Origin: Aplysia californica
Taxonomy: Eukaryota > Mollusca > Gastropoda > Aplysiida > Aplysiidae
DNA: 64,000 nt
NCBI RefSeq assembly: GCF_000002075.1
Contig: NW_004797607.1
Coordinates: forward strand, 212,289-276,288
Reading direction: 5' to 3'
This document shows positions 41,301-56,300 of this stretch, piece by piece. Position numbers and translations under genes: made by a program. The notes beneath the pieces are model-generated. The model worked only from the letters and a program-made list of their open reading frames with translations. It did no database searches and was not told the origin of the DNA. How positions within the stretch are numbered: position 1 is the stretch's first letter; every line of letters begins with the position of its first letter.

Positions 41301-44300
41301 TTGCCCTGGAAAAAGGCCTGATTCTCAAATCGAAAGCTCCCCTGCATTTGTCTTTGTCCGAGGCACTTGATGAAGGTCTGTTCAACGTCTCGTCCAATCA
41401 GTTCGTCAATCCAGATAACAATGAAGAAATTGATTTCATCACAGCTCTCGACATGGGTATCGTAGATGTTGATCTGATCCGTGTGAGGAACACACGCACC
41501 GGGGAAATTGTCTCACTGGAGGCGGCAGTTGATCAGGGCATAGTGAATGTGGACGAAGGGACCTGCGTCAACCTAGTGGATGGGGAAAAGTTTAACATTG
41601 TGGACGGCATGGACAAAGGCATTATCATAGATAGGACCAGCCAGCCTGCTGTATCTCTGCTGGAAGCCATCGATGAGAGTCTTCTTGACATTTCGTCCTG
41701 TACCTTCAAGGATCCCGTGGGTGATTTCTGCATGAATTTGAAGGATTCTTTGGAATCGAATTTCATTGACCGTATGTCAATTTCTGTGAGAGATATCAAG
41801 TCTAGGACTCTGCTGACTATTGATGGTGCTATCAGCAGAGGGCTGGTTGACTCTTTAACGGGCTCATATAAAACAAATGAAAATGAAGAGGGTATTTCCT
41901 TCCAGGAAGCTTTTGATAACTGTCTCATCTTTTCGGATGCTTTCGTCCCTGACAAGAGTCTGCTGGAAGCTGTAAAGCAGGGTCTGTATAACTGGAAATC
42001 TGGGAAGTTTATCGACCCTGCCACCGGCCGAGTTCACACACTCCGAGACATGGTCAACGAAGGCTTCATTGATCCGGACACTATGCTGATATTTGACAGC
42101 AGCGAGAGCAAGCTGATTTCTTATGATGAGGCTGTGGAAAAGAAGATACTAGATACCAAAGTAGGCATGGTCCTAGACACAGAGACAAATGAACTGTTGA
42201 ATCTCCGTGAGGCTATGGACAGAGGTCTCCTGCAGGAAAACATCAAGAACATCGCATTGTCCATGCAGCAGGCAGTACACGCTGGCCTTTTACAGAAGAA
42301 CTGTGGAAGGATCATGGACCCGCTGTCCCGGAAGTCACTGTCAGTGGAGAAAGCCATACAGATCGGTTTAGTGGACGTGACACAGCTGCTTGTAGCTGTC
42401 AATGACAATGGAAAGTATCTCTTTCTCGATGATGCCATCCATGAGGGTATCGTGTTCGTGGATGATGACAAGCTGGTGTACTCCCGTACCACAGTGTCCC
42501 ATGACTTTGTCTCTGCTTTTATGCAAAACATCCTCATTGAGATTCCGAAAGGGGGTTTCCTTCTCGGGGATGTGCTGTCCTCAGGGTTGTATGACGAAGA
42601 ACATCAGCGCTTTGTTGACCCCTTCACCGGTCGCAAGTTGACGTTGATTGAAGCAGTTCAGAGTGGGGTTATCAATGAGGACAAGCCTCAGGTGGCTGTT
42701 CCTGACTTGGGCATCTTTTCCCTGAGACAAGCCATTGATAAAGGACTGATAGATCCCCACACAGGCAACTACATGGCTGCCAGCACGCCATTCTCACTCA
42801 CAGAAGCTGTGGGCACGAGACGTTTGCTCATCGCCCAGCACACGCAGACAGAGGAAGAGTTTCGGAGAAGTATGTCATCCCTTGGTAGTTGTGAGTTCCT
42901 CCCTTCTCCCGTGTCCTCCAGGTCCTCAGTGGTTGCCCTGTCCAAAGACACAGAGAGTTCAATGGACACAGACTCCGTGGATTCCAGCCGCAGAGCTGTG
43001 GACAGCAAAGCTGAATCGCGGTCTCTGAGTGAGATGTCTAGTGATGACGAGGACAGCACACTGAGCTGTTCCAGCCATGTAGAGAACGTTCCACTTCAAC
43101 CACATACACATTCCATCTCCATGCCACAGGATATATCAATGGACGACCGTCTTTCTCAAGACGGGAAAACATTCTCATCTCAACGTAATTCTAGGTCCTT
43201 CAATGTTGATATGAATGTCCCATTTGATGATAATCTTGATAACAGAAAATCATCCCCTGGCCGAGAAAATGGCTCCACTGATTCCGAGGGAAACATTATT
43301 ATCTCCAAAGAACACAAGGCTGGCCGAGTGGAGTTCAACTTTCACCATTCTGTGGATGACTTTGTGGACGAGGCTACAGACATGTCCAGTGGTAGTCCAC
43401 AGGCTTTTAGAAAACTTCCTGAAAGCCTGGATGTTAGCTTTACTGAGAGTGAGGCATCCTTACCCTCCCTACCGATGACATTAGAGGGGGAGGGAGAGGA
43501 GGAGATCCCCTCTGTCGCCACCAGAGCCTTCCACGAGAGAAGTCAGAGTTCATGCAGCGACAGCATTCACAAAGACCAGGGTGACCAGGTTGAAGGTCCC
43601 ATGAGAACGGAGCGAAGTCACAGCACAAACGATCTAGAGTCTCATTTCGGAAGCTACGCCGCCTCAAGGAGGGAAGAGTTACTCCGAGATCTTCAGTCCA
43701 GGTGGAGCCCTCCTGCCGATGAACTCTCCGCGTCTCTCGACTCACTCCTGCAAGATGCCATTAGAAAACAGCTCATAGAAGAGAAACCCATGTCTTTGTT
43801 CAACACTATTGACAAAGGAGTTTACGATGACATTAGTTCCTTTTTCTGTGACCCGGAGACTGGGCATATTTTAACTTTGAGAGAAGCTATTGGAGCAGGC
43901 CTTCTTGATGAAAGTGTTCGAGAAGTGATAAGCTCCAACACAGAGCAGCCACTGACATTAAAAGGTGCAATCGAAGAAGGTATAATTGATGCTGAAAAGG
44001 GAAAATTTTTAGACAAACGTACTGGTACTGTACTGACATTGAAGCAAGCGAGGGATGTTGGTCTGATATTCAAGGAGAAATACAGCCCAAGAAATACTGT
44101 AGAGATTCTTGTTGAAGATGTCTCCGAGGGATTGGGCAAAAGAAAACTTGAGGATGCCTTCAGTAGTGGCATTTTACATCGCTCCAACTCTCAGGTCATT
44201 GATCCGGACTCTGTTCAGGGCATAACGCTCAGAAGGGCGGCAAGCATGGGCCTCATAGACCTTAAGAGTGGTGATTTCAAGAACCCACAGACTGGAGAAA

Positions 44301-47300
44301 CAATGTCTATCGCAGCTGCTGTTGAGAAGGGCTACATTCTGAGTCCCCAAGGTCTGTCTCTGTACAGCGCTGTTGACCAAGGCTTGTACTTTGAAATGAC
44401 CGGTAAGTTTATCCATCCAGCCACTGGAGCTATCAGATGTCTAGAGGACCTTATAACTGATAACGTCATTGCTGTTCAACACCCTGAGATACGGGACTTG
44501 AGCCAAGAGACCATCATCTCCCTCGGTGAGGCCATAAAGAAAGACATAGTGGATTCTCAGGAAGGAATGTACGTACACCCCAGCTCACACGAGAACATCA
44601 ACTTTAAAGAAGCAATATCTGCTGGGCTCATCATTAGTACAAGTACTCGAGAAGGTCTTCATGATCCACAACGATCTTTGTCACCTAGCTCTGGACAGAA
44701 CCGAATGAGGCAGAAATCACCTTCACCTCATCGGAATGGAAAAGGCTCAAAATTATCAGTAAACAATGGTTCCCAGATGTCATCGCCTACAATTATGAAA
44801 GATGATGAAAAAGCTAGTAGCATGCGTTCTTCTTCAACATCCCCAATGAGAGATGGAGTCAGCAGTGTATTGAGACCAACAACTAAAGTTATTCAAAGTT
44901 CTCTCACTGTTCCTGATGCTTTGCCTGGGGAGTTGCCCACTAAGTCAGGGCTAAGTCAAGTAGAAAGAAATCGCAGTACATCTTTGTTGACAGACCAGAA
45001 GGTGGACACAAACACTGAGGGCGTGCCTAGCTCTTCTCAGAGGACGCCATGCCAACGTGTCAGTGGTGATGAACATAAGGGCGCAAGCAGTGAGGCCAAA
45101 AGAGATGGATCTGAGCTGGCCACGCCTGGCCAAAAGAGTAAACCTTCCTCTTCCAAAGAACCAAAGAGTTCGACGCCTCGGACCAAAGCAAATGACCCCA
45201 TGCCTGGTACTGAAATTAAAGACCAGGAGCTCAACAAGACTGTATCTGGTAACAAGACTGCAGCCGGTAGTCCTGCTGCACCTACAGACATTCCATTCAG
45301 TCCGTCAACTCTGGTGGACGGTCATGACTCAACCTTTGATGATTCGTCTGCGTCATTGAACCAGACAGCTATTTTCGTTGCAAGAGGTAAAGACCAAACT
45401 GGTCAGTTAAAAATGCCCGATGGTGATTCATCAGTTGCAGGAAAATCTCCAGAGAAGAAAGAAAGTGTGTCCAGGAGCACATTGCCAAGAGTTGATGGTA
45501 ATGGGAATGTTCCGCAAATAGATGATATTCCTGAAACAACAAATCTGCCGGCGAAGAAGGATCCTTCCAAGAGTGATACATTATCTACACAGGGTTCTGG
45601 TAATGTGCAAAGTACTGATGTTGCATCAAGCACAAAGACAGATGAAGTTGATTCTGCAACAAGGGAAACCAGGGATGGCAAATCAAAGCCTTCTTCTGAG
45701 CACGACGACAAAGTGCCAGGGTCCCCAAGCACACATTCTAAAGAACCAAAGATTTCTGGGGATATGTCTTTAACACACCAACTGTCTTTTGACAGCAAAC
45801 AAGGAAAAGAAGATAAGGCTGGGTTGTATGACAAAAGTGACACAGCTATCCAGAAAATTCAGAGGCGCTCAAAGGCTGGGGATATTTTGCTCATCGAGGA
45901 GGATGAATCTAAAGAAGATGCTAGTTCTCTTGGCGGAGATCACCAGAATATTGTAGGTAAAGGGCTGGCAATAAGAGCTGGGTTTGTCCCAGAGGAAAAC
46001 TTGTCACATACTGGCGATGTGAGGGACACTGAAAGAAGATCCCATCCAAACATAGCTGCCCACTCAGCAGATTTGACTGGTTCACAAGAAAGTCCTGTAC
46101 CGAAAACCACAGATCAGATACTGAATGGCCATGCTAACATTGGATCTGACAGCGGTGACAAGGACCAGGAAAGCTGGGAACAAGCTCAGCAGCTGAAAAT
46201 GTTGGCAGATGGGTTGGGTGAAAATGCACAAGCAAAGCTTGCTGGAAAGGGAATGGACATGAGTAAATGTGTGGCAGTCAGAGAGTCTGGCAGTGAAGAC
46301 AAAGTGACATCTCCCTTGTCAGGAAAGGACCGTGCTGATGACAGAACACGCTCGGGCTCCGAAAGTCCTTCCTCGGGTACTGACACAAAGAGGAAGGTGG
46401 ACATTCCTACCGGTGACGTGCAGCTACAACATGAAAGAACTGCTGATCAGAGAGAACAAGTCAGTGGTCAGAAAAAGGAAGCTCTTCATTCCACAGGAAG
46501 TTTAGACAATGCCAGGGAAGATCCTGACAGGAAAAGTATACCAGTGTCACAAGTTAGTGAAGATACAGACACAGGTGTTCATATCTCCCTGGAAGTGGAC
46601 ACATCCAGTTCAGGCAAAGTAATGACTTCTCTTAAGAGAGACTCTGTTCCTTACCTTGATGAGCCAGATATTGTTCCAGGTGGTAGCGATAGTGCTCCAG
46701 GGGCACTGGCAGTGAAAGAGAAGGACAAACGAGGTCATCTTATCCCTGAACAACAAGGGTCATCTGTAGATCCTGTTTCACTGACAAAGGTGAACAGCTC
46801 TGCTGATAGCAGTTTATCTGATGTTAATGCAGTGTCTTCTGTGGCTGCTGGTATTGACGAATCTGAAGATTTCCCAAGACCTGTAACAGTTGGACTCAGC
46901 AAGCCACGAAACATATCAGCTGTTTCGAACACAGTGTCAGAAAGACATCAAGATGGACATGAAATACCTGAAGATAAACAGGTTGAAAAATTGTCTAGTG
47001 ATAGTTCTCATGCCTCACATATTCAACCATTCAGTGCTGCAACTACGAGCGGGCAGTCAGCACCGTATGAATTGTCAGATGGTGAAGATAAGTCAGAAGA
47101 GAAAGACTTTGAAGATAGAACTGATGAACAGAAAGAAATTCAAAAGCAGGGGCAACATGCCACCACTCAAGATTCTGTTTCGAGATCAGAAAAACCAGAA
47201 GACGAGTTGGATACCAAAGATAGAGTCGATATGGATGAGCAAAGAACAGGGGAGGGTGAACCATCATCAACTGGTGCCGTTCCTTCAGCTCGTAAGAAAA

Positions 47301-50300
47301 CTGTGAGGTTTGACAGTGAGTTGGATAAATATCATGAAGATAAGCTTTTGTCTGCCCTGGAGACTGGGCATTCAGCAGTAACAGTAGCTTCTGACCATCT
47401 GACTGAGCCTTCTATCCCTAGCACAATAGGAGAAAAGATGGTCCCTGGTCAGAATGCTAAGACTAAAGATATGATGGATTTGAATCAAGACCCAAGGAAG
47501 CAACCTGAAGATTCTAAGGAATGTAAGGGAATTGTCAAAGTGGAAGGTACAAAAAGAACTTTGTTGGTGAAAGATGGAGAGGCTAACGTGGAAGACAGCT
47601 CTCGCACTTCTGCGCGTAATGAAAACAGTCCAAAGGAAAGAGGGCTCTCAACTGAAACGGACTTGGGTCGTGATGAGACAGTGCAACCAGACTCTAAAAA
47701 GGTCAGTGGAGCATCGACTGAGAACTTACTTCCCACAGGAGGAAAGAGTACTCAATACCTTTCTAAAAGCATTTCTGCTACTATGGAACTTGGTGAGGAG
47801 AGTGGTGTCTCTCAAACGAGACAGAATGAACAGGATGATAATGAAAATTTCAAAACAACACAAAAGTTATTGTCTGGTGCAGGTAATCCAGTAGCAAAAC
47901 AAAGGGCAAAACAGAGCTTTGAAAATGAAGAACCTTTGGCTGGTCGTTCTGAAGCTGTCTCTGTGGGCCAAAAGGTCAGAGTGCACACTCTCCCAGGCGA
48001 ACCCATTTCTGGTACTTTGGATGAAAGTGACGTTTTCTCTCCGGCTAGACGTGGACAAAAGTTGACACCACAAAATGAAGAGAGCTGTCAGGAGAACCTT
48101 AGTGGAAAAGGTCTGGAGGAGGTACGTGATGCTCTTCCAGGAGAAAAATCTGTACCAGACGGATCATCTGAAAATGTGTCCATATTGAAACAAAGGACAC
48201 CGGAGCCTCCCAGCAATGAAACATCGATGACAAGTTCAGTTTCATCAGATGGAAAGACCGAAAGCCGTCAATTATCACCAACCAAAGACACACCTCTTGA
48301 CACTTCGTCAAAATCCTCAAAGTCAGGGCTAAGAGTTAGATTCAAAGATGTATCCCCTGAGGTAGAAAGTGTCCTTACCCCCGATTCCGAACCCGGTGGT
48401 TTAGATCCTGCTGCTAACTTAATGGGTGGTAGTGACTCCAGAGGGCTGGAGGAGGGCACAGGAAAAGAAGCAGGGGCAATGAGTCCATCAGAAGCTCTTA
48501 GACCAGGGCTTAGTCTGATAGAGCATCTGCAGCGGGGCGGGGCAGGGCGTGGCGTGGAGCTTCTGTCTCCAGGCTCCCCATCCTCCCCCTTGGACGACCG
48601 AGAAGCTGGAAGTCCAGAGCTGGAGGCACTGCGGCTCACAGACAAACTGTTCAAGCTCAACCTCAAGGCCGGTGTGGCCGCGCGGGATAGACGCAAGGTA
48701 CGCCACTGCCTCATGACTCATGATGAGCCTATTGTGCGTTTGCCTTGTGTGTGAACATCGTCATGACGGTCCTGCCACACTTTTGTTTTGGCTGTTGCTA
48801 TGAGACCATAGATTGCATGACATGTGCCCTTTGACCTGCACTGTTTGGGTGTGCTGCGATGTGACCCCCTATGTCATGTGCTGACTAGATAGCCATGCTT
48901 GCATTCCGTCGGTCTGGACGTCTTGTTTCCGCTTGATGTGGATTCCATTTTTTGCATCGTGAAGCAAGGATTTTTTATTTGCATGAGAAGATTGATCGAT
49001 TGAAAATGGAGCAAAAAAAAACTACCCCAACTTCACGGACTGGGTAGGCAACAAGGCGTAGTTTGTAGCTCGTGTTATGATGATTTGCTCTGTAGATGTT
49101 GTGTGCTAACAGGTGTGTGCTCTTTGTGACAAAAAGAGATGCCAATGTACTGGTGCTCTATATAATCTTGCAAGCGCCCTGTTTAGTCAATATTTTGCTT
49201 GAATATTGTGTGAGTTACTTATCCTCATTCCTCCTCACACTATAATAACCTGTGTCCTGCTAACCACCCATGAAGCCCTTTAATTAAATCCCCCCCCCCC
49301 CCCCCGCTGCGTGGGTGGTGTTTGGAGGTCAGCATTTGGCTGAAAGTAGTTTTGCCTTAAGCTTCGATACTCATCATCTAATTGTTTGCGGATAAATGCA
49401 AAGTTCACTTGCAACGGGGAAGCCATGGGAATGAAGCCATTTTCTGTTCTTTTTGTAAGACAGTAAAGTGCATTGATACTGGATGTGGGTAAAGCGTTAC
49501 TGTATCCTATTTAAAGCATTGCACACTTATTGAGTTAATTCATCCAGGGTCGGGTCAGGTCAAGACATTGGGCAAACCTGGTTTAATTAAGCAAAGGAAA
49601 ATCGGCTTGAATAGACTTTGGCCTCTGCAGATGTGGTCCCCAAGCAGTCACTCTGCAATAATTATAACGAATCAGTGAACATTGTTTTTTTAGAACCAAG
49701 TTCATATTTGAACCTAACATTTCTTAGGTGACGTTTTTCATAATTCATGTGCAAGTAGAGCTCTGGGGTTATACTACTGAGTTGAAAATAGATTTCTTCA
49801 AATTTTTTCAGAGATGATTTGATTTTTTCCACCTTCATTTTCACTTCTACCTAAAAAGATGGCCAAGCTTGACTTGGGTTGATTGAGTCGCATTGTACCA
49901 GACAAGGTTCAGCTCAGGGAAAATAGTGTTATGGTATTGTTATTTTAGTGGTAGAGGCGGACAATAGAAAATCTCCTTACCCCCTTCAGTTTGCTTTTCT
50001 CACTGTGCAAATCAAAGGTGCCTAGCATTGTCAAACCACATACAGTTGTTTAATACAGTCGTATGTGGAGGAATAACCTTCATTTTTTTCTTTTCCCTTT
50101 TCATCAGTAAGTTAAAATGATTGCTATGGGTTTGTTAAGTCCCCTATTTTGGTTGTGGCAGTGCACGAGAGTTCCAAGGATTTTTGTGTGATTTGCATTT
50201 TTTTTTGTCACCTGTAAGTCTTTGTTTTTTAAAGCACTTTACTTTTTTATGTCTGAATTTGGATTTTTGAAGTATCTGAGTTGCAGTTAGTTTGACCATT

Positions 50301-53300
50301 TGTGAATTTGCGTGCACGACTGTGGTCAGTTTTTTTCCCAATCCTGCCTGTGATCATTTTGATTGTGAATTGCTTTTTGTTATGAGTTTTTTTAAATTCT
50401 AAATGTGTATGAAGTATGAATTGTAATTGTTCATAATTTGCAAGCTTTTTGTGCTGCTTTTGTCCATATAGTTTTTAATTTGTGATTGTTGATGCACATT
50501 TTTTTCATTTGCATTTCAAATGTCTTTGTTTACTTTTTTTTCTCGTTTTGCTTGCTCAAGAGTGTGTTTTTCCACCCTGATTTGCGCCACTTGTTAAGTG
50601 AACTACCTTCATCACATTATTTTTGCTAGCATGGTTCTTTTCTTTTCTCCCTGCTCCCCCAACAGCTTTTGTTCGTCTGCCTTCTAAACGTTGTCTGTCT
50701 GTGTGTTGTAGTGCATGCGTATCACTCATACAGCATTATTCCATTCCTGTCATCGTTTCTCCTCATTTTCATTTTTTGATAAAGAGGCAAGTCATCTGTG
50801 TGTTTTGTGAGTGACTCATTTAGACTTCTTGTCATCAGCATCATGAATTATTTTTTTGGGTACATTTCTCTCTCCATTTTACTCTTAATCATTTCCTCAT
50901 AATATTATCTGCCTTATTACAGTGTATTGTTTGTAAAGCTAATATATGTATTTAAAGAACTTTATGATGGCACTTATAGCTTGTCACTTTCTTTCAACTT
51001 CTCTGTTTATCAACCTGCTTTTTTGTGACTATATAGTGAGCCTGTACCCTTTTCTCAGTGAACATAATGAACAGGAACTTTGCTAAATGTTTAATTCATT
51101 GTCTTTTTTCGATGATCACAAAGTTGCTGTGATATTTATTATGTGCTCTAAATGTTTAATTTGTTGTATAGATAATGTGTACCTTTCAGTTTGACTGGAT
51201 TCTACATCTCCTTTCAGTACTGTTAATGTGTTTCTTTGACTGCCTTGTAAACGCATGAGACTAACACATTGCGCTGGTTTTGTCCCCGCTGGGGTCACAG
51301 GGTCGCATGGCAGACTCATATGACAAGCTGTTGCAAGATCTCTCTGCCGAGCAGCACAGACTTCATGAGTTTGAGCAAGTCCTCAAGGAAGACACACAAA
51401 TGGGAGACGAGGCTTACAAGGTGCAGAGTCAGCTACAAGCCCACAAGGTGAGGATATTGATCTTATAATTATTATGATTTCCTGTATTCCCACGCGTTGA
51501 GTCATGCCAGCAGACAGTTAAAGCGTGTCCCTGGTATATGTTTTATTTCTTTGTTAACCCTGTGTTCTTTTTGTTTGTCTCTTGTTTTTCCCAGCTCCAA
51601 AACACTGTTCTCCTTTTGGTATCTTCTCTTCCGAACTTCGACTTGAACCCTTTTCTGATTGGATGAACCATAGCTCAAAAATTCAATATTGAAATGAGTA
51701 TTAGTTTATATGCTTTTGCAAACAGCATATTCTGTTTTATTCAATGGTTTTCTTTTTGATGAAGGCTATATTTTAATAGAGAAGATGGGTAGATGACACT
51801 ACTTTAAAAAAAGATGTTTAATTGATATAATCTCTTTGATCAATCTTCCGGATTTATTATTCTGCGAATACTTTAAGTTGGTAGTCTTCTGTCTCTTCTC
51901 AATGCGGTCTGTGGTGGAATAGTGAAGCTCTTTGCCCTTGTGTGCAAAAGATGTGAGTTCAATTACTGTATGGGGAAGTCTATTTTTGTCTTCATAATTT
52001 ATTTACTGGAATACTATATACCATTCAGCTAGAGGTGGCCTTGGCATGCAAAGTCGAAGTAGCGAGCCAAGTTCACTGCCTTCAAAATGACCTTTTTGTG
52101 TCTCGTGTCTCAGCAAGTAGGTGGAGGCTGCCACTGGTCAGATAGCACCATTTGTCTTGTAGGGCATTATCTGATACCAGAACAAAACAGAAATTCAGTC
52201 AGTCAAATATTTAATCTCAAAGTTAGTCATGGCTTCAAAGACGAATAAAAAAAAAAGGAAATCAGTCAGTTCGTCAGTCAAATTTTAAATCTAAGTATAA
52301 ATTAATCATGGCCACAACAAAACCATTGACAAAAAATGTCTAGCAGGCAATTAATCCATCTGGCAATCAATCACCAGGCTGTCCAAGAAGAGATAAGCGA
52401 CCACCAGCAGCCCATCCTGTCCCTGATCTACCAGGCGGAGCAGCTGACAGAACACTTCCAGGAGGAGCTCACGCCAGAACAGGTCACACAGCTGGCTGGG
52501 GACGCAGCCACTCTCAAGAAGTTACTGGAGAAGGTGAGCAAGAACAGCTTCTTTTACAACCTTATTACTATGATTAGTTTGTCTGTTTCTCACAATATCG
52601 TCTTTTAAATCCAATGTACAGGTGTTTGAAGGGCATAATTTTTAGGTCTTACTTCTTTTCTTTCCCGCTGTTATTTCTGTCTATCTTTCTTGCTTCTTCC
52701 CTACACCATATGACCGTTATTGTGTCGATGTGCTTCTCTTTTCTCAAACTCAAACATGCAATGTCCCAAATCAGAAGCCTGACAAAATTAAAGACAATTC
52801 CGTACATAATGACTGAAAAATGAAGCAGCTCTGATCAGTAACCTTTGAAAACAGCATTTGAGTGCCTAAGGGTCCCCAGTTGCCAAGTGGTCAGTGATAT
52901 CAATGATATCAATGTTTAAGTGGATGGTCACTGGGGTGTGTCCCTGAGCAAGACGCAATGGCCCTTGCTAAAAAAAAAAATCCAGTTGCACTGTGATGAC
53001 CAGCAATGATATGTTGATTGTCTGTATTGCTGTGATATTGTGTATTTGTATTGTTGATGAAATAATTCAAATATTGTACATATGTGAGGCAGTATGGTGA
53101 AATCTGGCGCTTGTCAAAATAATCAAAGTAAAGAAACTGGCATTTTTCCGTAAGTTTGTGAATTTTTATCCAATTTTTGTTTTTTCGCTCAACACCTTTC
53201 ATGCACAGTAAAGAACAAATTTATCTGTAGATTTTACTGAAAAACATTGATTAAAGGTACATAAAAATGAAAATTTTCAGTTTCCATGGACTCTCAGGCT

Positions 53301-56300
53301 AAGGGAATTCTAATCATTAATTTTACCTCTGAAACCAGGTGACCCCCCACCTCCTTCATTCGCAAATATCTCGACTTGTATTCAAGATAAATGGATATTT
53401 TTTTCCTCCAAAGCAAGACAAATGAACAAGCTTTTATGATGGTGCCAATAATTCTATATGCCCCAAAATTAACGAGAGCCTGATTCCGCCGCGTCGTGAT
53501 ACATATATATATTTATGTATGTATGCCATTATAAACCAAATTTTTCCTTGAGAATGTATAAAATTGTATTTTATTTTATTTATCTTATTTTATTTTAAAA
53601 GATAGAGATAGCATGCTGTAACTGATAAAAGGGTCTTTTAATCAAAGTCGGTTGCACTGTAAACAAGTAAGTTGTAGGACTCTTTTGGGAATTTCCCATT
53701 TTATGCTGTGGGAGGAGGAAGAATAAAAATAAAAGAGAAAGACAGCTTTAATTTATTTTATTTTTTTAAAGTGTATCATACTTGTAAAAAGTAAAGTAAC
53801 TGCAATAAAAATGATTTTTGTTTCATGCTGTTCCATCAGGTGGTGAGGACATCAGAGCGCCGAATGAAACACCTGAAGTTGGCTGCTGAGGAACTGAGCA
53901 AACTGGAGACAGAAATGGGCAAGTTCAGCACATGGAAGTCTGCAGCTGGCAATGAGCTTTCACGGCTAGAGGACTGCCTCCAGAGGTTTGACACCAGATA
54001 GTTTGTGTGATCTTTCCTGTGTCCATTTTTTTCATGGAATATTCTACCCTCTTTTATTCTACCCTCTTCATTTTGTATATTAACGTTTGTATTCCATTTT
54101 GTTGTCATGGTACTAATATTACTTTTGGGACAATATCAAGAGAAACTCCAGTAATCTGGTTTGGTCTGCTTGGATATCAGAGCATACAGCAGTTGTGAAA
54201 AGCTCATAGGTTTTGGCTCAGTTGGTATCATCATGTCGATCTATGCTGTAGATGGCCCTTGCTGGAATCCCCAACTAGGCATTCTTGATCTTAGGTAGTT
54301 TTGAGAATTTCTAAAGCTCTTCACCTTATGGAAATGGATGTTATACTCATGCATTTGAAGGTCCTCCCTCTTGAAGACCCTTACAGTGTTAAAAAGGGTG
54401 TTAACCCCATACAATTAACGCTATTTTGACGACGAATGTTAAAAATACCTTGAAAACTCATATTAGTGGAGCTAACATGAGTACATTTTTCACAATAATC
54501 TTTAACTCATTGAAATAGTCTTACTAAGGCATGGAAATTTTCTACATGAGTTCTATCTATTCAAAAGAGAACTATACAATCTCTGTGGGTTGTTGCAATT
54601 CTACTCTGACTCTGAAATTTGTTTATTATAAGAATTACGTCATTTTTATGTTTAGTTTTTAAAATCATGACAAATGTTCAAGTTCATATCAAAATATTTA
54701 GTTCCTGCACATGCAGCTATGCACTTCAAGATGTCTATCCCCTCGTTAACTCACCTTTGTTCTTTATTCAAGGTTTGAGGACTTGAGACCTCTTCAGGAC
54801 AAGCAGAAGGAGCTGATGAGTGACATCATGTCCCACCAGGCTGACATCCGCTTCATGTCCATGGCAGCACAGAAGTACATGGAAGAAGCCAAGGTTAGGC
54901 TCATAAATGCTTTTGCCCTTTACATCAGTAGCTTTTTGCCGTGACTTCAATTCTCTGTGAGATATCTTTGCAAATAAAAAACCGATATTCCTTTCTGTGG
55001 GACTAAAGTGTTTTAGATGTATGAATTGTGAACATTCTAGAAGGACAAGTATTTGACGTCCTAACCAGTTGGTGATTCTCTGATTAGGTCTGCCTCACCA
55101 GTTCCTTATCGGTGTATCTTTTGTTCTTTTCTGTGCCTGGTCGAAATGGAGCCATTATCACAGTAACTCAATGTAAACTAATCAGTTCAAAACAGCTAAC
55201 AAAACAATTGGCAAAAAGCAGAGAAGAAAGTTTATATTAGGGGGATCGTTGAGACAGACAGATTGTTAGAGGTAAGAAAAGCATTCTGTGAGTTCACTTC
55301 AAAGTCCTCATGTGCACTCATTTTATGAGTAAAACATCACAAATATACACCCCTTAAATCACAAACACTAGCATTTACACACAATGCATTGATCTTCCTT
55401 ACAACCATGCACATACAGACAATGGTCACATCATACAAAGATTGGGTAGAATAACTAAATCTACAGACTGGTACAAAGCCCAAGAGTATAGCGCATAGAA
55501 TAATAGAGTGTTGTCGAAATGTTTTTTCATAGCTTCACAAACTGGAGATCGACTCATACCGCGCAGACCGCCAGCGTCCAGCCCGTAGCAGTCTTATCAG
55601 CATGGATTGTGTGGCAGCTGACAGTGTGAAAGACCGGCTCAAAGAGGTGTCGGAGGACTACTCAGAGCTGAAGCAGAGGTGAGAAAAGCCCGTCGGTAAA
55701 TTAATACGGTCAGACAATTTCATCCACTTTGTCTTTTGACTTATTTCAAGAAATGACTCTGTGCAGCTGTGAGCACCATAAAACTTATACCAAACTGAAA
55801 CGGAAAGAAGTGCAGCGCATTTTGAAATTGTCTTTTGAATGTACTTTCTGCTTCCTACCAAAATATAGCCATTTCCTAACCCATTATCATGAAAATATAT
55901 ATCCAAATTCTGTTCATTTTCACTAGGAAAATTTTTCTAACATTCTTTTCTGATGTTGATCTCTGAGTGATTGCCTCACTGATATGTTGGTAATGTCTTT
56001 GTCTTCTTCTTCCTGGACAAGTGTTGCCCTATTATAGCCCAATTAAAATTTTCTGGAGGTGAAAGTTCTAATTTGAACATTTGTTGCAGGTGCTCGTCTC
56101 TGGGTGATCGTCTTTCTGACGTGAGTACCAAACAGCGCAATTTCAACGACTCTGCCTTCAAGATGCTGTCCTGGCTGGCAGATGCCGAGGATGCTCTGGC
56201 CTCTGTCAAACAAGACAGCGGCACTCCTGACCCAGAGGCCCTGCACGGCCAACTTGATCGGGTCAAGTCTCTGAGCAGCGACGTTCTGGTTCAGGAAACA

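Larger units (their letters stand above)
44650..48697 (+). other. Disordered C-terminal region of giant exon 2
   Basis: About 1,349 residues rich in Ser, Asp, Glu, Lys and Gly with no repeat or fold pattern. It contains two RVxF-like motifs near its end (47294-47311 and 48332-48343). The last 25 residues ([20 protein letters not shown]) look helical and lead into the spectrin exon at 51301. Confidence 0.8.

Noticed and set aside
48698-48754. Short alternative C-terminus (18 residues) after giant exon 2
   Set aside because: The donor at 48697 is good and no polyadenylation signal follows closely. It is more likely intron than a real end.
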